From: a virus | DNA: 46,722 nt | IMG/VR virus record: IMGVR_UViG_3300021961_000162 | Coordinates: 1 to 46,722 of that record | Strand: one strand, 5' to 3' | Part shown: in pieces, positions 9,188 through 17,338 of the stretch | How the letters are laid out: each line of letters starts with the position of its first letter | Position numbering within the stretch: the first letter of the stretch is position 1 | The notes under the pieces: model-generated | Seen by the model: only the letters and a program-made list of their open reading frames with translations | Told to the model about the DNA's origin: nothing | Database searches by the model: none | Program-made: the position numbers and the translations under genes

Positions 9188-12100
9188 TTAAATTATGCAT
9201 ACATAGGATCTCGCAATCTGGAATGGATTGTTTGTTGTAATGCCAGATATCGTAGAATCGTAGAATATAGTACCAAGTCCAGTGTAGGTTGGTTTTCCAA
9301 TTGACTCCAAACCAGAGGAGAATGTAAACAATGTTCCAAAGGTCTGATCGTAATTCTTTGTGAGAGAATTTTCGGATATTCCAGAAGTTCTAATTCTTCC
9401 AAATCCAATTCCAACAGGAATGAATTTGACCCCAGTTGGTTCAATAACTTCTCCTGAAATTGTAATAATTCCACTTCCACTTTCTGCAGAAGTCTTTCTC
9501 TCCGCAGTCTCGCTGAGGAATACATATAGTGATACATTACCAACTCCAACATATTCATATTCACTCTCAACTCTGGTTTCTGCAGATCCATTGAGATTGA
9601 ATAGTACAGAATCTTCAATTGGATTAATGACTCTACTTTCTGCAGATCCAGAAAGCAAGGTAATAGTTCCAAATCCTGTGTAAGAAATTGGACCTTTTTC
9701 AACAACACTTCCGAATGTGAATAGAGTACCAATTCCAACATAATCTTTTGTAGTTTTGAGATCTGTTGCGTTACCGGAGAATTCAAATAGACCCGCAGTA
9801 GAATACTGGTAGAAGTCAATTTTAGCAGTTGATCCATTTCCACCAACGATAAGTTCAACCGTATTCTCTGGTGGATTAGTGGTGAAGGAAGAAACTCCGT
9901 CATCATAACGATCACAGGTATATTCTTCAGAATCACAAGTTGGATAATCTTTATCCCCAGTGATTGAAACAAATCTAATTCCGCCAAATGCTGGTATTTT
10001 TGGTTGGAATGGAGTTATTGCAGAACCAGAAATTGTTACTGTTCCAGAACCAACTTCGGAGTGGGTTAGTTGAATATCTGAAACAGATCCATAGAATGTA
10101 TAGAGAGCAGAATCTTCTACAGGTTGTGCAACAAATGCAGACTCTGCGGATCCGGAAATAGTTACATCTAAAGTAGTTTCTGGTAAATCTACCGTAAATG
10201 ACTCATATGCAGAAGTTGGTACTTCATCAAATGTTCTATTATCAATATCAAATGTAAGATCAGAACTATCAAGGGTTGTAAGAATATTTGTTTTAAATGT
10301 TCCGGATCCAGAGTAAGAATTCGTCTCTCTAAATGATATTGTCTCGGATAGTGTAATTTGACCGAATCCAACATAACTTTCGGTATTCTTCTCAACAGAA
10401 AGTGCAGTCTGAGTTGAGAGGTATATTATTCCATCGGCAGGTGATACATAAGTGAATACATCTATCTGTCTGGTAGATGCAATTCCGGAAATATTGAAGA
10501 GACCAGTTCCAACTGCAGTTGCTGGAGTGAAACTTTCCTTAGCACCAATTTCAACTCCATCAAGATCACCATTTCCAGCAGTACCGATACCAAGAATGTA
10601 AATTTTACCCTTAGCAAATATTGGTAAAACAGCTCTGGTGAACGCAAGGCCTTTATCATCATTGATTCTGATGGTTCCAATACCGGAACCAGGATCACCA
10701 ATCAGAGCATTTCTTGGATATACTGGTGAGTAGTATCTTGTAAATTCATTGGATATGGTAATTTGTCCACCAATACCACCTGTAGGAATACCGGTTGTAT
10801 TGGTACTTATCCCAGCTATTGGTACAAATCTCGTAAACGACTCCGCTACGCCATCATCAAGAACTACTGTTCCAAGACCAATATAAGAATCAGATTCGGA
10901 TTCAAGTCCGGTTCCGATTAGTTGAATTCCAGTTGTTCCAATACCAATATTCTTCTCAATACCATAATGTGGAGTATAATCAATATCAGGATGATTGAGT
11001 TCACCATAAATTGTGAAGAGTTGAGTTCCATCTGGAGTGTCTCCAGTAAACTTCTCAATCAGAGAACCAGAGAGACTTATGATACCAGAAGCTACATACG
11101 ATTCGGATTCGGATTCTAGAGCATTGTCAGATAGAATTATAGTTTCTATACCAACATAAGATCTGGCTCTTGCAATTAGAGCCGGACTTGCTACACCCTC
11201 TCTATCAAGGACAATAGTTCCAATTCCAACATAATCTTCCGTATTCTTCTCAATGGCACAACCATTAAATCTAATGTTTCCACCACGTCGGCGGCCACTT
11301 CCAAAATCATCAGTTTCACTTTCAAGAGCAGTTCCACTTATTGTTAGAGTACCACTACCGGTGTAAGAAGGAGTATAATCAATATCTGGATGTGTCAGAT
11401 CAGCAGAAATTGTTATTGTTCCGTATGGATATTCTGTAGAAACACCAGAAATTATTAATCCATAATCTTCGGACTTACCTGCAATGCCTTCATTAACAAA
11501 TCCATAATCATTAATAACACCAGTAAGTGTGTCATCAAGTTGACCATAATCAATATATGGATAGAGTATGGAACTCTCGTTATAGTTGTAAGTGGTGGAT
11601 TCATCAACAACACCGGATAATGTAGTTCTATCAGAAGCAACAAAGTCTGGAGAGAATGCAACATCTGCAGATCCACCAACAACAAGAGTACCAGAACCAT
11701 CTGGAGATGGAGTGTAATCTGTATATGATGTACCAGAAACAACAAATAGTGATGTGCCAACTTCCGAATATGTTAATATCTCTGGTTCTGTGGTTCCAGA
11801 AATTGATATAGTACCAAATGGATAAATGGTTTCTGGTACACCAAATCCAGAATCAAGAAGTCCATAGTTATCAATTCCAACATATACTTCGGAAACTAAT
11901 CCAAAGTCTTCGGATTGAGTTGAAGCAACAGATACTAAACCATAGTCATTGACTATGAAGAAGAAAATACTGGATTCACTATAATCATATGTTACCGATT
12001 CATATTTCTCACCAAATCCAAAGAGAGTTCCACTAGTATCATCAGGACTATATGTTACACGTACTATTCCACTTCCATAGATATCATAATTCTGGAATAT

Positions 12101-14584
12101 GACGCCTGCAGATCCACTTAACGTTAATTGTCCGAATGGGTAGTCGGTTTCAACGTCTTCAATTAATCCATAGGACTCAATTCCTTGAGATATTGGAGAA
12201 ATTAAATCTCCATAATCAGAAGAATCGGAATGTCCTACAGACACATCACCATAATCTTCGGTGATCAAGTATAGAATAGAATCTTCGTTGTAATCATAAG
12301 TTACAGACTCTTCAAGTTCTCCGAAGTTGAAGAGAGATCCTCCACCAACTTCGCTATATGTTGCTGGAACTATTCCACCAGATCCAGTTAACTTGATGTC
12401 TGGTACTTCTTCTGTGGAATCAAAGGTCTGATTAATTGAATCAAATGTTAGTTCTGTGGATCCAAGTTCCTTCTGATATAGTCTTGGATTGATCGGTGGA
12501 GTATATGTAATACTTTCATCACCAACTCCGGAGATTTCGGTGAGGATAGTATTTTCTGGAGTATTGAAAGAAACAATCTCCGAAGATATCTCACCAGAAA
12601 GTGTAATAGTTCCAAATGGATAGATATCTTCAGTTGTTGAAGATCCAATCAAATCACCATAATCATCGGATGGTCCATGTGGTATGGATATAAATCCATA
12701 ATCACTTGAACTTAGTACTGGATTTATTAACTGACCAAAGTCAGTGTCTCCAACTACATAAATGGAATCTTCATTATAATCATATGTTACTTTTTCTGTA
12801 ATATCTCCGAAACTGAACAATGTTCCAGAAGTATCATCTGGACTATAGACTACCTTGACTTCGGCTCCTGTTACATATCCATAGAAGTTCTTATTGATAT
12901 GTTCGGTTTCTGCAGATCCAGATACCGAGAATAAACCAAATGGATACGTTGTTGATACGATATCAAAAGTTCCATAATCAGAAATTCCTGCAACTGGTTC
13001 AGAAAGGAATCCATCATCAGCAAATTCTGTTGCTACTCCAGATACAGATCCATAATCAAGAGTTTCAAATATTATTGCAGAACTTTCATTATATGAATAT
13101 GTAACCGTTTCTTCAATATCACCGAATCCAAATAGAGATCCAGAAGTATCATCTGGACTATAGACTACCTTGACTTCGGCTCCTGTTACATATCCATAGA
13201 AGTTCTTATTAATGTATTCAACACCAGCAGAACCAGATACACCAAATAATCCAAATGGATATAGAGAACTTGTTATCTCTATTGATCCATAATCCCCAGT
13301 CTCAGTTATAAATGTACTGGTTATTAATCCATAATCTTCAGATGATGTTGGTGAAGATGAAATATCTTGATAGTCTTCAAGCTCCAATAATATTATGGAA
13401 CTTTCATTATAATCATATACAATATTTTCTACCTTTCTTTCACCAAAAGTAAACAGTGAAGCTTCATTTTCCGGTGGATTATATGAGACTCTATAACTTG
13501 CACCAGTGTTGTACGTCCTTATATCTGGCAATTCAACTACAAATGCAGATCCATTTACTACAATTGTTCCAAATGGATTTAAAGTTTCTGTAAATCTTAT
13601 ATCTCCATATGACTCTTCGCCTTGGGTTAATGGAGATATTAGAGATCCATAATCTCCAAAAGAATCTGCAGGGAAATCAATAGTACCATAAAGTTCTATA
13701 TCATATAAATTGACAGAATCAATATTATAGTCATATCCAACCCTCTCTATAGAAGAAATGGTAGTTGTTATTAGAGGAGTTTCTTCTGGAGGATTAGAAT
13801 CCGAACGAATAGTGGCAGAACCAACAAGTTTTATATTTGGTTTTGGCTCATTGGAATCAAAGGTTAAAGTTATATCATCATAAGTTATTGAATCCGAATC
13901 CATAGGATTCAGATATGTTTCATCAATTGGTGGTTCAAAGGTTACATTTTCTGCACATCCAGAATATATCTGAATAGTTGTTGCGATAATATCTTCGGAA
14001 GATATAAACGAATCTAAGGAACTTCCATTTACAGTTAAAGTTCCAAATGGATTTGTGGTCTGGAGTATCTCTGTACTTCCAAAATCGTCTGTTCCTTCTA
14101 ACGGATTTAATATAAAACCATAATCATCATATGCATCTATTGGGAACTCTGGTCCAGTAGAACCATAATCCAATATTTCATAGAATTCTGTAGAATCTAT
14201 GTTGTAATCATAGGTTACTTTTTCTATTCCTGCTCCAGAAGTGAAGACATTGAAATCTACAAGATCTTCACTGTATATTACTTGTTCGTCAGTAGCTGCT
14301 CCAGAGAAGGTAAGAACACATGTTTCCTCTGGGGTATTAAATATTACTCTTTCTACACAAATGCCGGTGAAGGAAATCTCTGGAAGATCACCAACATATT
14401 GTTTTATTACTTGTTCATTAGTTGCAGAACCATAAAGAGTTTTCGTTACATATGGTTCTTGCGCTGGATATTCATATATTACCCTTTCTAGAGCTTGACC
14501 ACTTATTGATACGTTTCCTGTGGTACTTCCTCCGCCCCAGATTTCTGGATCTGGTTGTCTGCCGCAATCGTATTGGTAAATCAT
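9188..14584 (-). CDS. Giant repeat-built virion protein (DYG/PFG repeats)
   Basis: A 1,798-residue protein made almost wholly of repeats. The first 1,150 or so residues hold about eight copies of a unit of about 105 residues: VTYDYNESS, two or three DYG motifs, YPFGxxxxSGSA, a Y.PDDTSG segment, then LFxFGxxxE. The remainder uses a shorter unit of about 35 residues (YVGxGTIxLSGSAxES). Such alternating short strands with SGS turns suggest a long beta-solenoid or fibrous shaft (inference). I know of no enzyme motif in it. The C-terminus is RSYVCII. The ATG at 14584 overlaps the stop of the 124-residue gene (ATGA), which points to coupled translation; the upstream protein carries the same repeat. 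Being next to the fibre gene, it is probably part of the adsorption apparatus. Its family is not known to me. Confidence 0.8.
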   Translation of the reverse strand: MIYQYDCGRQPDPEIWGGGSTTGNVSISGQALERVIYEYPAQEPYVTKTLYGSATNEQVIKQYVGDLPEISFTGICVERVIFNTPEETCVLTFSGAATDEQVIYSEDLVDFNVFTSGAGIEKVTYDYNIDSTEFYEILDYGSTGPEFPIDAYDDYGFILNPLEGTDDFGSTEILQTTNPFGTLTVNGSSLDSFISSEDIIATTIQIYSGCAENVTFEPPIDETYLNPMDSDSITYDDITLTFDSNEPKPNIKLVGSATIRSDSNPPEETPLITTTISSIERVGYDYNIDSVNLYDIELYGTIDFPADSFGDYGSLISPLTQGEESYGDIRFTETLNPFGTIVVNGSAFVVELPDIRTYNTGASYRVSYNPPENEASLFTFGERKVENIVYDYNESSIILLELEDYQDISSSPTSSEDYGLITSTFITETGDYGSIEITSSLYPFGLFGVSGSAGVEYINKNFYGYVTGAEVKVVYSPDDTSGSLFGFGDIEETVTYSYNESSAIIFETLDYGSVSGVATEFADDGFLSEPVAGISDYGTFDIVSTTYPFGLFSVSGSAETEHINKNFYGYVTGAEVKVVYSPDDTSGTLFSFGDITEKVTYDYNEDSIYVVGDTDFGQLINPVLSSSDYGFISIPHGPSDDYGDLIGSSTTEDIYPFGTITLSGEISSEIVSFNTPENTILTEISGVGDESITYTPPINPRLYQKELGSTELTFDSINQTFDSTEEVPDIKLTGSGGIVPATYSEVGGGSLFNFGELEESVTYDYNEDSILYLITEDYGDVSVGHSDSSDYGDLISPISQGIESYGLIEDVETDYPFGQLTLSGSAGVIFQNYDIYGSGIVRVTYSPDDTSGTLFGFGEKYESVTYDYSESSIFFFIVNDYGLVSVASTQSEDFGLVSEVYVGIDNYGLLDSGFGVPETIYPFGTISISGTTEPEILTYSEVGTSLFVVSGTSYTDYTPSPDGSGTLVVGGSADVAFSPDFVASDRTTLSGVVDESTTYNYNESSILYPYIDYGQLDDTLTGVINDYGFVNEGIAGKSEDYGLIISGVSTEYPYGTITISADLTHPDIDYTPSYTGSGTLTISGTALESETDDFGSGRRRGGNIRFNGCAIEKNTEDYVGIGTIVLDREGVASPALIARARSYVGIETIILSDNALESESESYVASGIISLSGSLIEKFTGDTPDGTQLFTIYGELNHPDIDYTPHYGIEKNIGIGTTGIQLIGTGLESESDSYIGLGTVVLDDGVAESFTRFVPIAGISTNTTGIPTGGIGGQITISNEFTRYYSPVYPRNALIGDPGSGIGTIRINDDKGLAFTRAVLPIFAKGKIYILGIGTAGNGDLDGVEIGAKESFTPATAVGTGLFNISGIASTRQIDVFTYVSPADGIIYLSTQTALSVEKNTESYVGFGQITLSETISFRETNSYSGSGTFKTNILTTLDSSDLTFDIDNRTFDEVPTSAYESFTVDLPETTLDVTISGSAESAFVAQPVEDSALYTFYGSVSDIQLTHSEVGSGTVTISGSAITPFQPKIPAFGGIRFVSITGDKDYPTCDSEEYTCDRYDDGVSSFTTNPPENTVELIVGGNGSTAKIDFYQYSTAGLFEFSGNATDLKTTKDYVGIGTLFTFGSVVEKGPISYTGFGTITLLSGSAESRVINPIEDSVLFNLNGSAETRVESEYEYVGVGNVSLYVFLSETAERKTSAESGSGIITISGEVIEPTGVKFIPVGIGFGRIRTSGISENSLTKNYDQTFGTLFTFSSGLESIGKPTYTGLGTIFYDSTISGITTNNPFQIARSYVCII
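12824..13210 (-). repeat. 72-bp exact direct repeat pair in the DYG protein
   Basis: Bases 12824-12895 and 13139-13210 are identical (72 bp), 315 bp apart, which is exactly 105 codons. They encode the same 24 residues (starting NKNFYGYVTGAEV, ending PDDTSG) in two neighbouring repeat units. Flanking sequence is clearly diverged, so this points to recent duplication or gene conversion of one segment. Confidence 0.9.
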
Positions 14585-14955
14585 AATGACCTACCTCCAC
14601 CAGATACATCTGGAATCACATTTCTAGATAAATCATTTGAAAGTTGGAAAATTATACTAAATCCAATCCATCTAAATATAACTCCTGTTAACAGAATGGA
14701 GTTATATGTTGTTTGTTTTAGTTTTTCAAGAATATTGTTCTTTTTAGTATAGATTACTTTTTTACTAGTTACTTTGATTCCACCGAAAGGAACTAAAGTT
14801 TTATTACAATCAATATAATAATTATCATCTGAGTCGGCTATATCTGAAGACAAATCCCCATAGTCATCAACCCCCAAAGAAGAGGAGGTCAACAAACCAC
14901 AATCTTCTTCGGAGTACAAATTTACAGTGGTAGAATTGTACTCGTATACTGCCAT
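14581..14955 (-). CDS. 124-residue stand-alone DYG-repeat protein
   Basis: The first 65 residues (YEYNSTTVNLYSEEDCG, DDYGDL, PFGGIKV) form one clear copy of the DYG/PFG unit that builds the next protein. The second half differs: a Lys-rich segment (KKVIYTKKNNILEKLK), a hydrophobic stretch (ILLTGVIFRWIGFSIIFQL, about residues 86-104), and the tail PDVSGGGRSL. Its TGA stop overlaps the ATG of the 1,798-residue gene, so the two are translated together. The product may be a small adaptor or cap for the large repeat protein, or the detached first repeat of a formerly longer gene; the sequence does not decide. The ATG at 14955 lies 15 bases after the T-tract of a terminator. Confidence 0.72.
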   Translation of the reverse strand: MAVYEYNSTTVNLYSEEDCGLLTSSSLGVDDYGDLSSDIADSDDNYYIDCNKTLVPFGGIKVTSKKVIYTKKNNILEKLKQTTYNSILLTGVIFRWIGFSIIFQLSNDLSRNVIPDVSGGGRSL

Positions 14956-14970
14956 TAGATTACAAATGGT

Positions 14971-15006
14971 AAAGAAAAAAATAGGGGACTGTAATGAACA
15001 ATCCCC
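14971..15006 (-). terminator. Intrinsic terminator after the 335-residue gene
   Basis: On the minus strand GGGGATTGT-TCATT-ACAGTCCCC forms a 9-bp stem with one G-U pair and a 5-base loop (14984-15006), followed directly by TATTTTTTCTTT (14972-14983). It lies 30 bases after the stop of the 335-residue gene and just before the 124-residue gene, so it should limit expression of the latter and of the DYG protein. Confidence 0.85.
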
Positions 15007-15022
15007 AAGAAAATCAATGATG

Positions 15023-15034
15023 TATTTATTTATT
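15023..15034 (-). promoter_or_regulatory. Possible late promoter, AATAAATA twice
   Basis: The minus strand reads AATAAATAAATA, two overlapping copies of the NATAAATA form found in other gaps here. It lies in the gap upstream of the 124-residue gene, but the terminator at 14971-15006 stands between it and the gene, which makes its role unclear. Confidence 0.35.
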
Positions 15035-15036
15035 AA

Positions 15037-16044
15037 TCAGTCAAGAGCAACGTTTAGAGTGATCTTAATTTGGTCTCCGTTGTTCTGAATGCTGTAAGGA
15101 CCATTTGTAAATCTTTCAGCATACATGATTGAACTGTACAGTGTGCAGGTATCTAAACCTACTGCACTATTCAGAACTGGTGAAAGTGCAGGTGTTGTAT
15201 AGAACTCATCAGCATTAGGAACGCTGAATACTGTGTATGTCCCTGCCTCGGTAGTGGTGTTTCCTGTTCCAGCAGAAACATAGATAACATCGCCAGCAAC
15301 TAGTTGGTGGCCAGTAACAGAGATCTTACCATAACTGAACTCTACAGTTGGGTTAGTAGCAACCTGAATGTTATCAATTAGTGGTAGATCCAAGTAAATT
15401 ACTTGTAGAGCTCTGTCAATACCGATAACTTTTGTTCCAGTTTGGATACCAGCATTACCACCAACAACCATTCCTAGTGTAAGATCGTTAACGTTTAGAT
15501 CTCCATCAATGGTGATGTAGTAGTTACCAACAACTCCAATGGTTGGGTCTGTGTTATCACCCTTACTTACAGTCGTTCCGATACCAACACCAGCAAAGTG
15601 TTCAACACCTTGAACAGATACTGGCATATTGTTTGCACGAGTTACATAATAACCATATACATCACCTGCGTCACCAGTGAATGTAAATGTTTGTTCTGGA
15701 TAAGTAGCGGTTGTACCAGAACCAATGTTATTGATTGCCCAACGGGAACCGTTTAGAAGAATACCTGTTTGTGAGGTATAGTTCTGATCAGCTCTGTTGT
15801 TTACGCAATATGGATAACCAGTGGTTGGCGCATATCCATAAGCATTAGTATTACCAACTCCATAAGGCTCAAAATAAGCGGTTGTGGAAGGAACATCCGA
15901 TTCCGCTGGAGTCGTGTTGCTGGTAAATAATTTTAAAACTAGGTTTCTAGGAGATTGATCAGCTAATGAAGCGGTATGATTATTCTGAGCAATCAAATAC
16001 CTTAGTGACTCAATTTCTCCAATATTTGGGACTAATAGTGCCAT
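15037..16044 (-). CDS. Tail/virion structural protein (MALLVPNIGE family)
   Basis: A 335-residue protein opening MALLVPNIGEIESLRYLIAQ, a start seen in small tail proteins of many marine myoviruses, followed by beta-rich sequence (GVEHFAGVGIGTTV, YYITIDGDLNVND, TGHQLVAGDVIYVSAGTG). No enzyme motif is visible. It has the best expression signals in the window: an exact TATAAATA 45 bases upstream, a strong ribosome site (AAGGAG about 8 bases before ATG) and its own terminator. Its base composition is visibly higher in GC than gp7 or the DUF4815 gene, as expected for a heavily expressed gene. It is probably an abundant virion part, such as a fibre or collar element (inference). Confidence 0.75.
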   Translation of the reverse strand: MALLVPNIGEIESLRYLIAQNNHTASLADQSPRNLVLKLFTSNTTPAESDVPSTTAYFEPYGVGNTNAYGYAPTTGYPYCVNNRADQNYTSQTGILLNGSRWAINNIGSGTTATYPEQTFTFTGDAGDVYGYYVTRANNMPVSVQGVEHFAGVGIGTTVSKGDNTDPTIGVVGNYYITIDGDLNVNDLTLGMVVGGNAGIQTGTKVIGIDRALQVIYLDLPLIDNIQVATNPTVEFSYGKISVTGHQLVAGDVIYVSAGTGNTTTEAGTYTVFSVPNADEFYTTPALSPVLNSAVGLDTCTLYSSIMYAERFTNGPYSIQNNGDQIKITLNVALD

Positions 16045-16088
16045 TTAAACAACTCCTTGCAACTTGGTGACGTTTTGATAACTATCTT

Positions 16089-16096
16089 TATTTATA
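16089..16096 (-). promoter_or_regulatory. T4-type late promoter for the 335-residue gene
   Basis: The minus strand reads TATAAATA exactly, overlapping the stop of the 225-residue gene and lying 45 bases before the ATG at 16044. The leader holds AAGGAG close to the start codon. Confidence 0.7.
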
Positions 16097-16769
16097 ATTT
16101 TAATTTTAAAGAGATAAGAAAACGATTTATGTTATTGACTGCAACAACATCAAAGGTCAAAATATCACCAGCCACTATTGATGTGTCCCAACTATTTAGG
16201 ACATCATCTCTCAGTTTTCTTGAATTTGTAAATTGTGGGTAGGTTCCTCCAACTATTGATGTAAAGGTTGGAAAATTCGTATAATTTGATTTCTTAATAT
16301 CTATTGTAAGATCGCCTTGTTGATCAGAAAGAATTGTTAGTGATTCTAAAATTCCACTAACATCTAGAGTAACTGATCCCTTGTTACCAGCTAACATTGC
16401 AATAGATCCACTATCAACCACATAATTAATTGTTCTTGTTAAATCTGCAGTTGTTGCAAGAGCAATAATAAAGACATCATCACCAGGACTCGGAGCAACA
16501 GTGAAGATAATATTATCAGTAGAGGTCGTATAATCCTCTATTGGTTCCATTACCAGATTATTTTTAACAACAATTAGTTGCTGATCATTTATTGGAACAT
16601 ATGAATTACCAGAAGATGTTAATCCAAAAGTATGAGCTACTCCAGTAAATTGGGCATTTAACTCATCAAGAATAATGTTTCCATACTGTATTGACTTGGT
16701 AGGAATTTCATAATCTACGCCAATCCTATAAGGACCCGGTTCGTTAAGAGTTACTATGTAATCTGTCAT
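16092..16769 (-). CDS. Virion structural protein, 225 residues
   Basis: The N-terminal part (TDYIVTLNEPGPYRIGVDYEIP, later VPINDQQLIVVKNNLVMEPIEDYTTSTDNIIFT) resembles the repeated 'expected-position' beta modules of phage tail proteins. The C-terminal 50 residues (NSWDTSIVAGDILTFDVVAVNNINRFLISLKLK) match a jelly-roll-like end that I associate with baseplate and fibre proteins of T4-like marine phages. Its ATG shares one base with the stop of the 110-residue gene (TAATG), so translation is coupled. It carries no catalytic motif. A structural role is likely from context; the exact position in the virion is unknown. Confidence 0.75.
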   Translation of the reverse strand: MTDYIVTLNEPGPYRIGVDYEIPTKSIQYGNIILDELNAQFTGVAHTFGLTSSGNSYVPINDQQLIVVKNNLVMEPIEDYTTSTDNIIFTVAPSPGDDVFIIALATTADLTRTINYVVDSGSIAMLAGNKGSVTLDVSGILESLTILSDQQGDLTIDIKKSNYTNFPTFTSIVGGTYPQFTNSRKLRDDVLNSWDTSIVAGDILTFDVVAVNNINRFLISLKLKL

Positions 16770-17101
16770 TATGATACTCCTGGTGTTACCAACACATTTC
16801 CTTGAACTGCTCTAGTTCTATATGTATTTGGAGAAATCAAGATAACATCATAAACATATCTCCCCCCTTCTATTGCGTCAGTGGCAGTATATCCCATAGA
16901 AACTGCAATTTTTCCATTCAATCTATCCACAAAAGAAAGAGTTAATGGATAAGCAGTAGAAGAACTGGGATGTTTTCTAATGGATGAAATTCCAGTGTAT
17001 CCTGTCAAATTTAATGGTGCATTATTAGTATTCCTGATTGTAAAGGTGGCTTGAAAGTCAACCCCTTGTTCAAGAACTAAGTTTACATTCCTTGCCGCCA
17101 T
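16769..17101 (-). CDS. Small baseplate/tail beta-domain protein
   Basis: A 110-residue protein: NVNLVLEQGVDFQATFTIRN, then PLNLTGYTGISSIRK, then GKIAVSMGYTATDAIEGGRYVYDVILI. This order (a strand pair, a Leu-Thr-Gly-Tyr turn, and a GRYVYDV strand before a final G.V.V.PG segment) is the pattern of a small immunoglobulin-like domain common in phage tail and baseplate proteins. It starts 22 bases after a NATAAATA element, with GGATTC as a weak ribosome site, and runs straight into the 225-residue gene (shared base TAATG). The two products probably act together. The function beyond a structural part is not known. Confidence 0.75.
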   Translation of the reverse strand: MAARNVNLVLEQGVDFQATFTIRNTNNAPLNLTGYTGISSIRKHPSSSTAYPLTLSFVDRLNGKIAVSMGYTATDAIEGGRYVYDVILISPNTYRTRAVQGNVLVTPGVS

Positions 17102-17121
17102 TATTAGAATCCGTTTTTAGT

Positions 17122-17129
17122 TATTTATG
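17122..17129 (-). promoter_or_regulatory. Variant late promoter (CATAAATA)
   Basis: The minus strand reads CATAAATA, overlapping the end of the 70-residue gene and lying 20 bases before the ATG at 17101. With the following bases it shares ATAAATAACTAAAAA (15 identical bases) with the element in front of gp8 at 26470. Confidence 0.5.
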
Positions 17130-17337
17130 ATGTAGTATCTAATTTTGATAAAATTAACTTCATCATATCTTTAAGTTCATTGACATCACCTCTCAGTTCA
17201 TTGATCTCTTGTTTTTCTTTAAGAGATATTTGTTTTGACCTTTGATATGCACTGAATTGTGCATCGGAACTATTAATAATAGCTCCTGTTTCAGAATCTC
17301 TATAGAGACCTGGTTGACCCTCTACTGGAATTTTCAT
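17125..17337 (-). CDS. Small coiled-coil protein, 70 residues
   Basis: I place the start at ATG 17337 (MKIPVEGQPGLYRD), one base after the stop of the DUF4815 gene. An upstream in-frame TTG at 17352 would overlap that gene and has no better ribosome site. The first 35 residues include GLYRDSETGAIINSSDAQFSAY. The second half is a heptad-like helix (SLKEKQEINELRGDVNELKDMMKLILSKL), most likely a dimeric or trimeric coiled coil. I recall short proteins of this type in many T4-like cyanophages next to the large baseplate genes. Function unknown; coupling to the giant gene suggests a virion or assembly role. Confidence 0.75.
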   Translation of the reverse strand: MKIPVEGQPGLYRDSETGAIINSSDAQFSAYQRSKQISLKEKQEINELRGDVNELKDMMKLILSKLDTTS

Positions 17338-17338
17338 A

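Noticed and set aside
1252-9304. Several plus-strand open frames of 60-120 codons opposite the fibre gene
   Set aside because: They lie fully inside the well-supported fibre frame, are Cys/Ser/Asn-rich as expected for reverse reading of repeat DNA, and have no ribosome sites.
9193-9987. A 264-codon minus-strand frame inside the 1,798-residue gene
   Set aside because: It overlaps the main gene in another frame; its Leu/Ile-rich, domain-free sequence reads as a shifted copy of the repeats rather than a protein.
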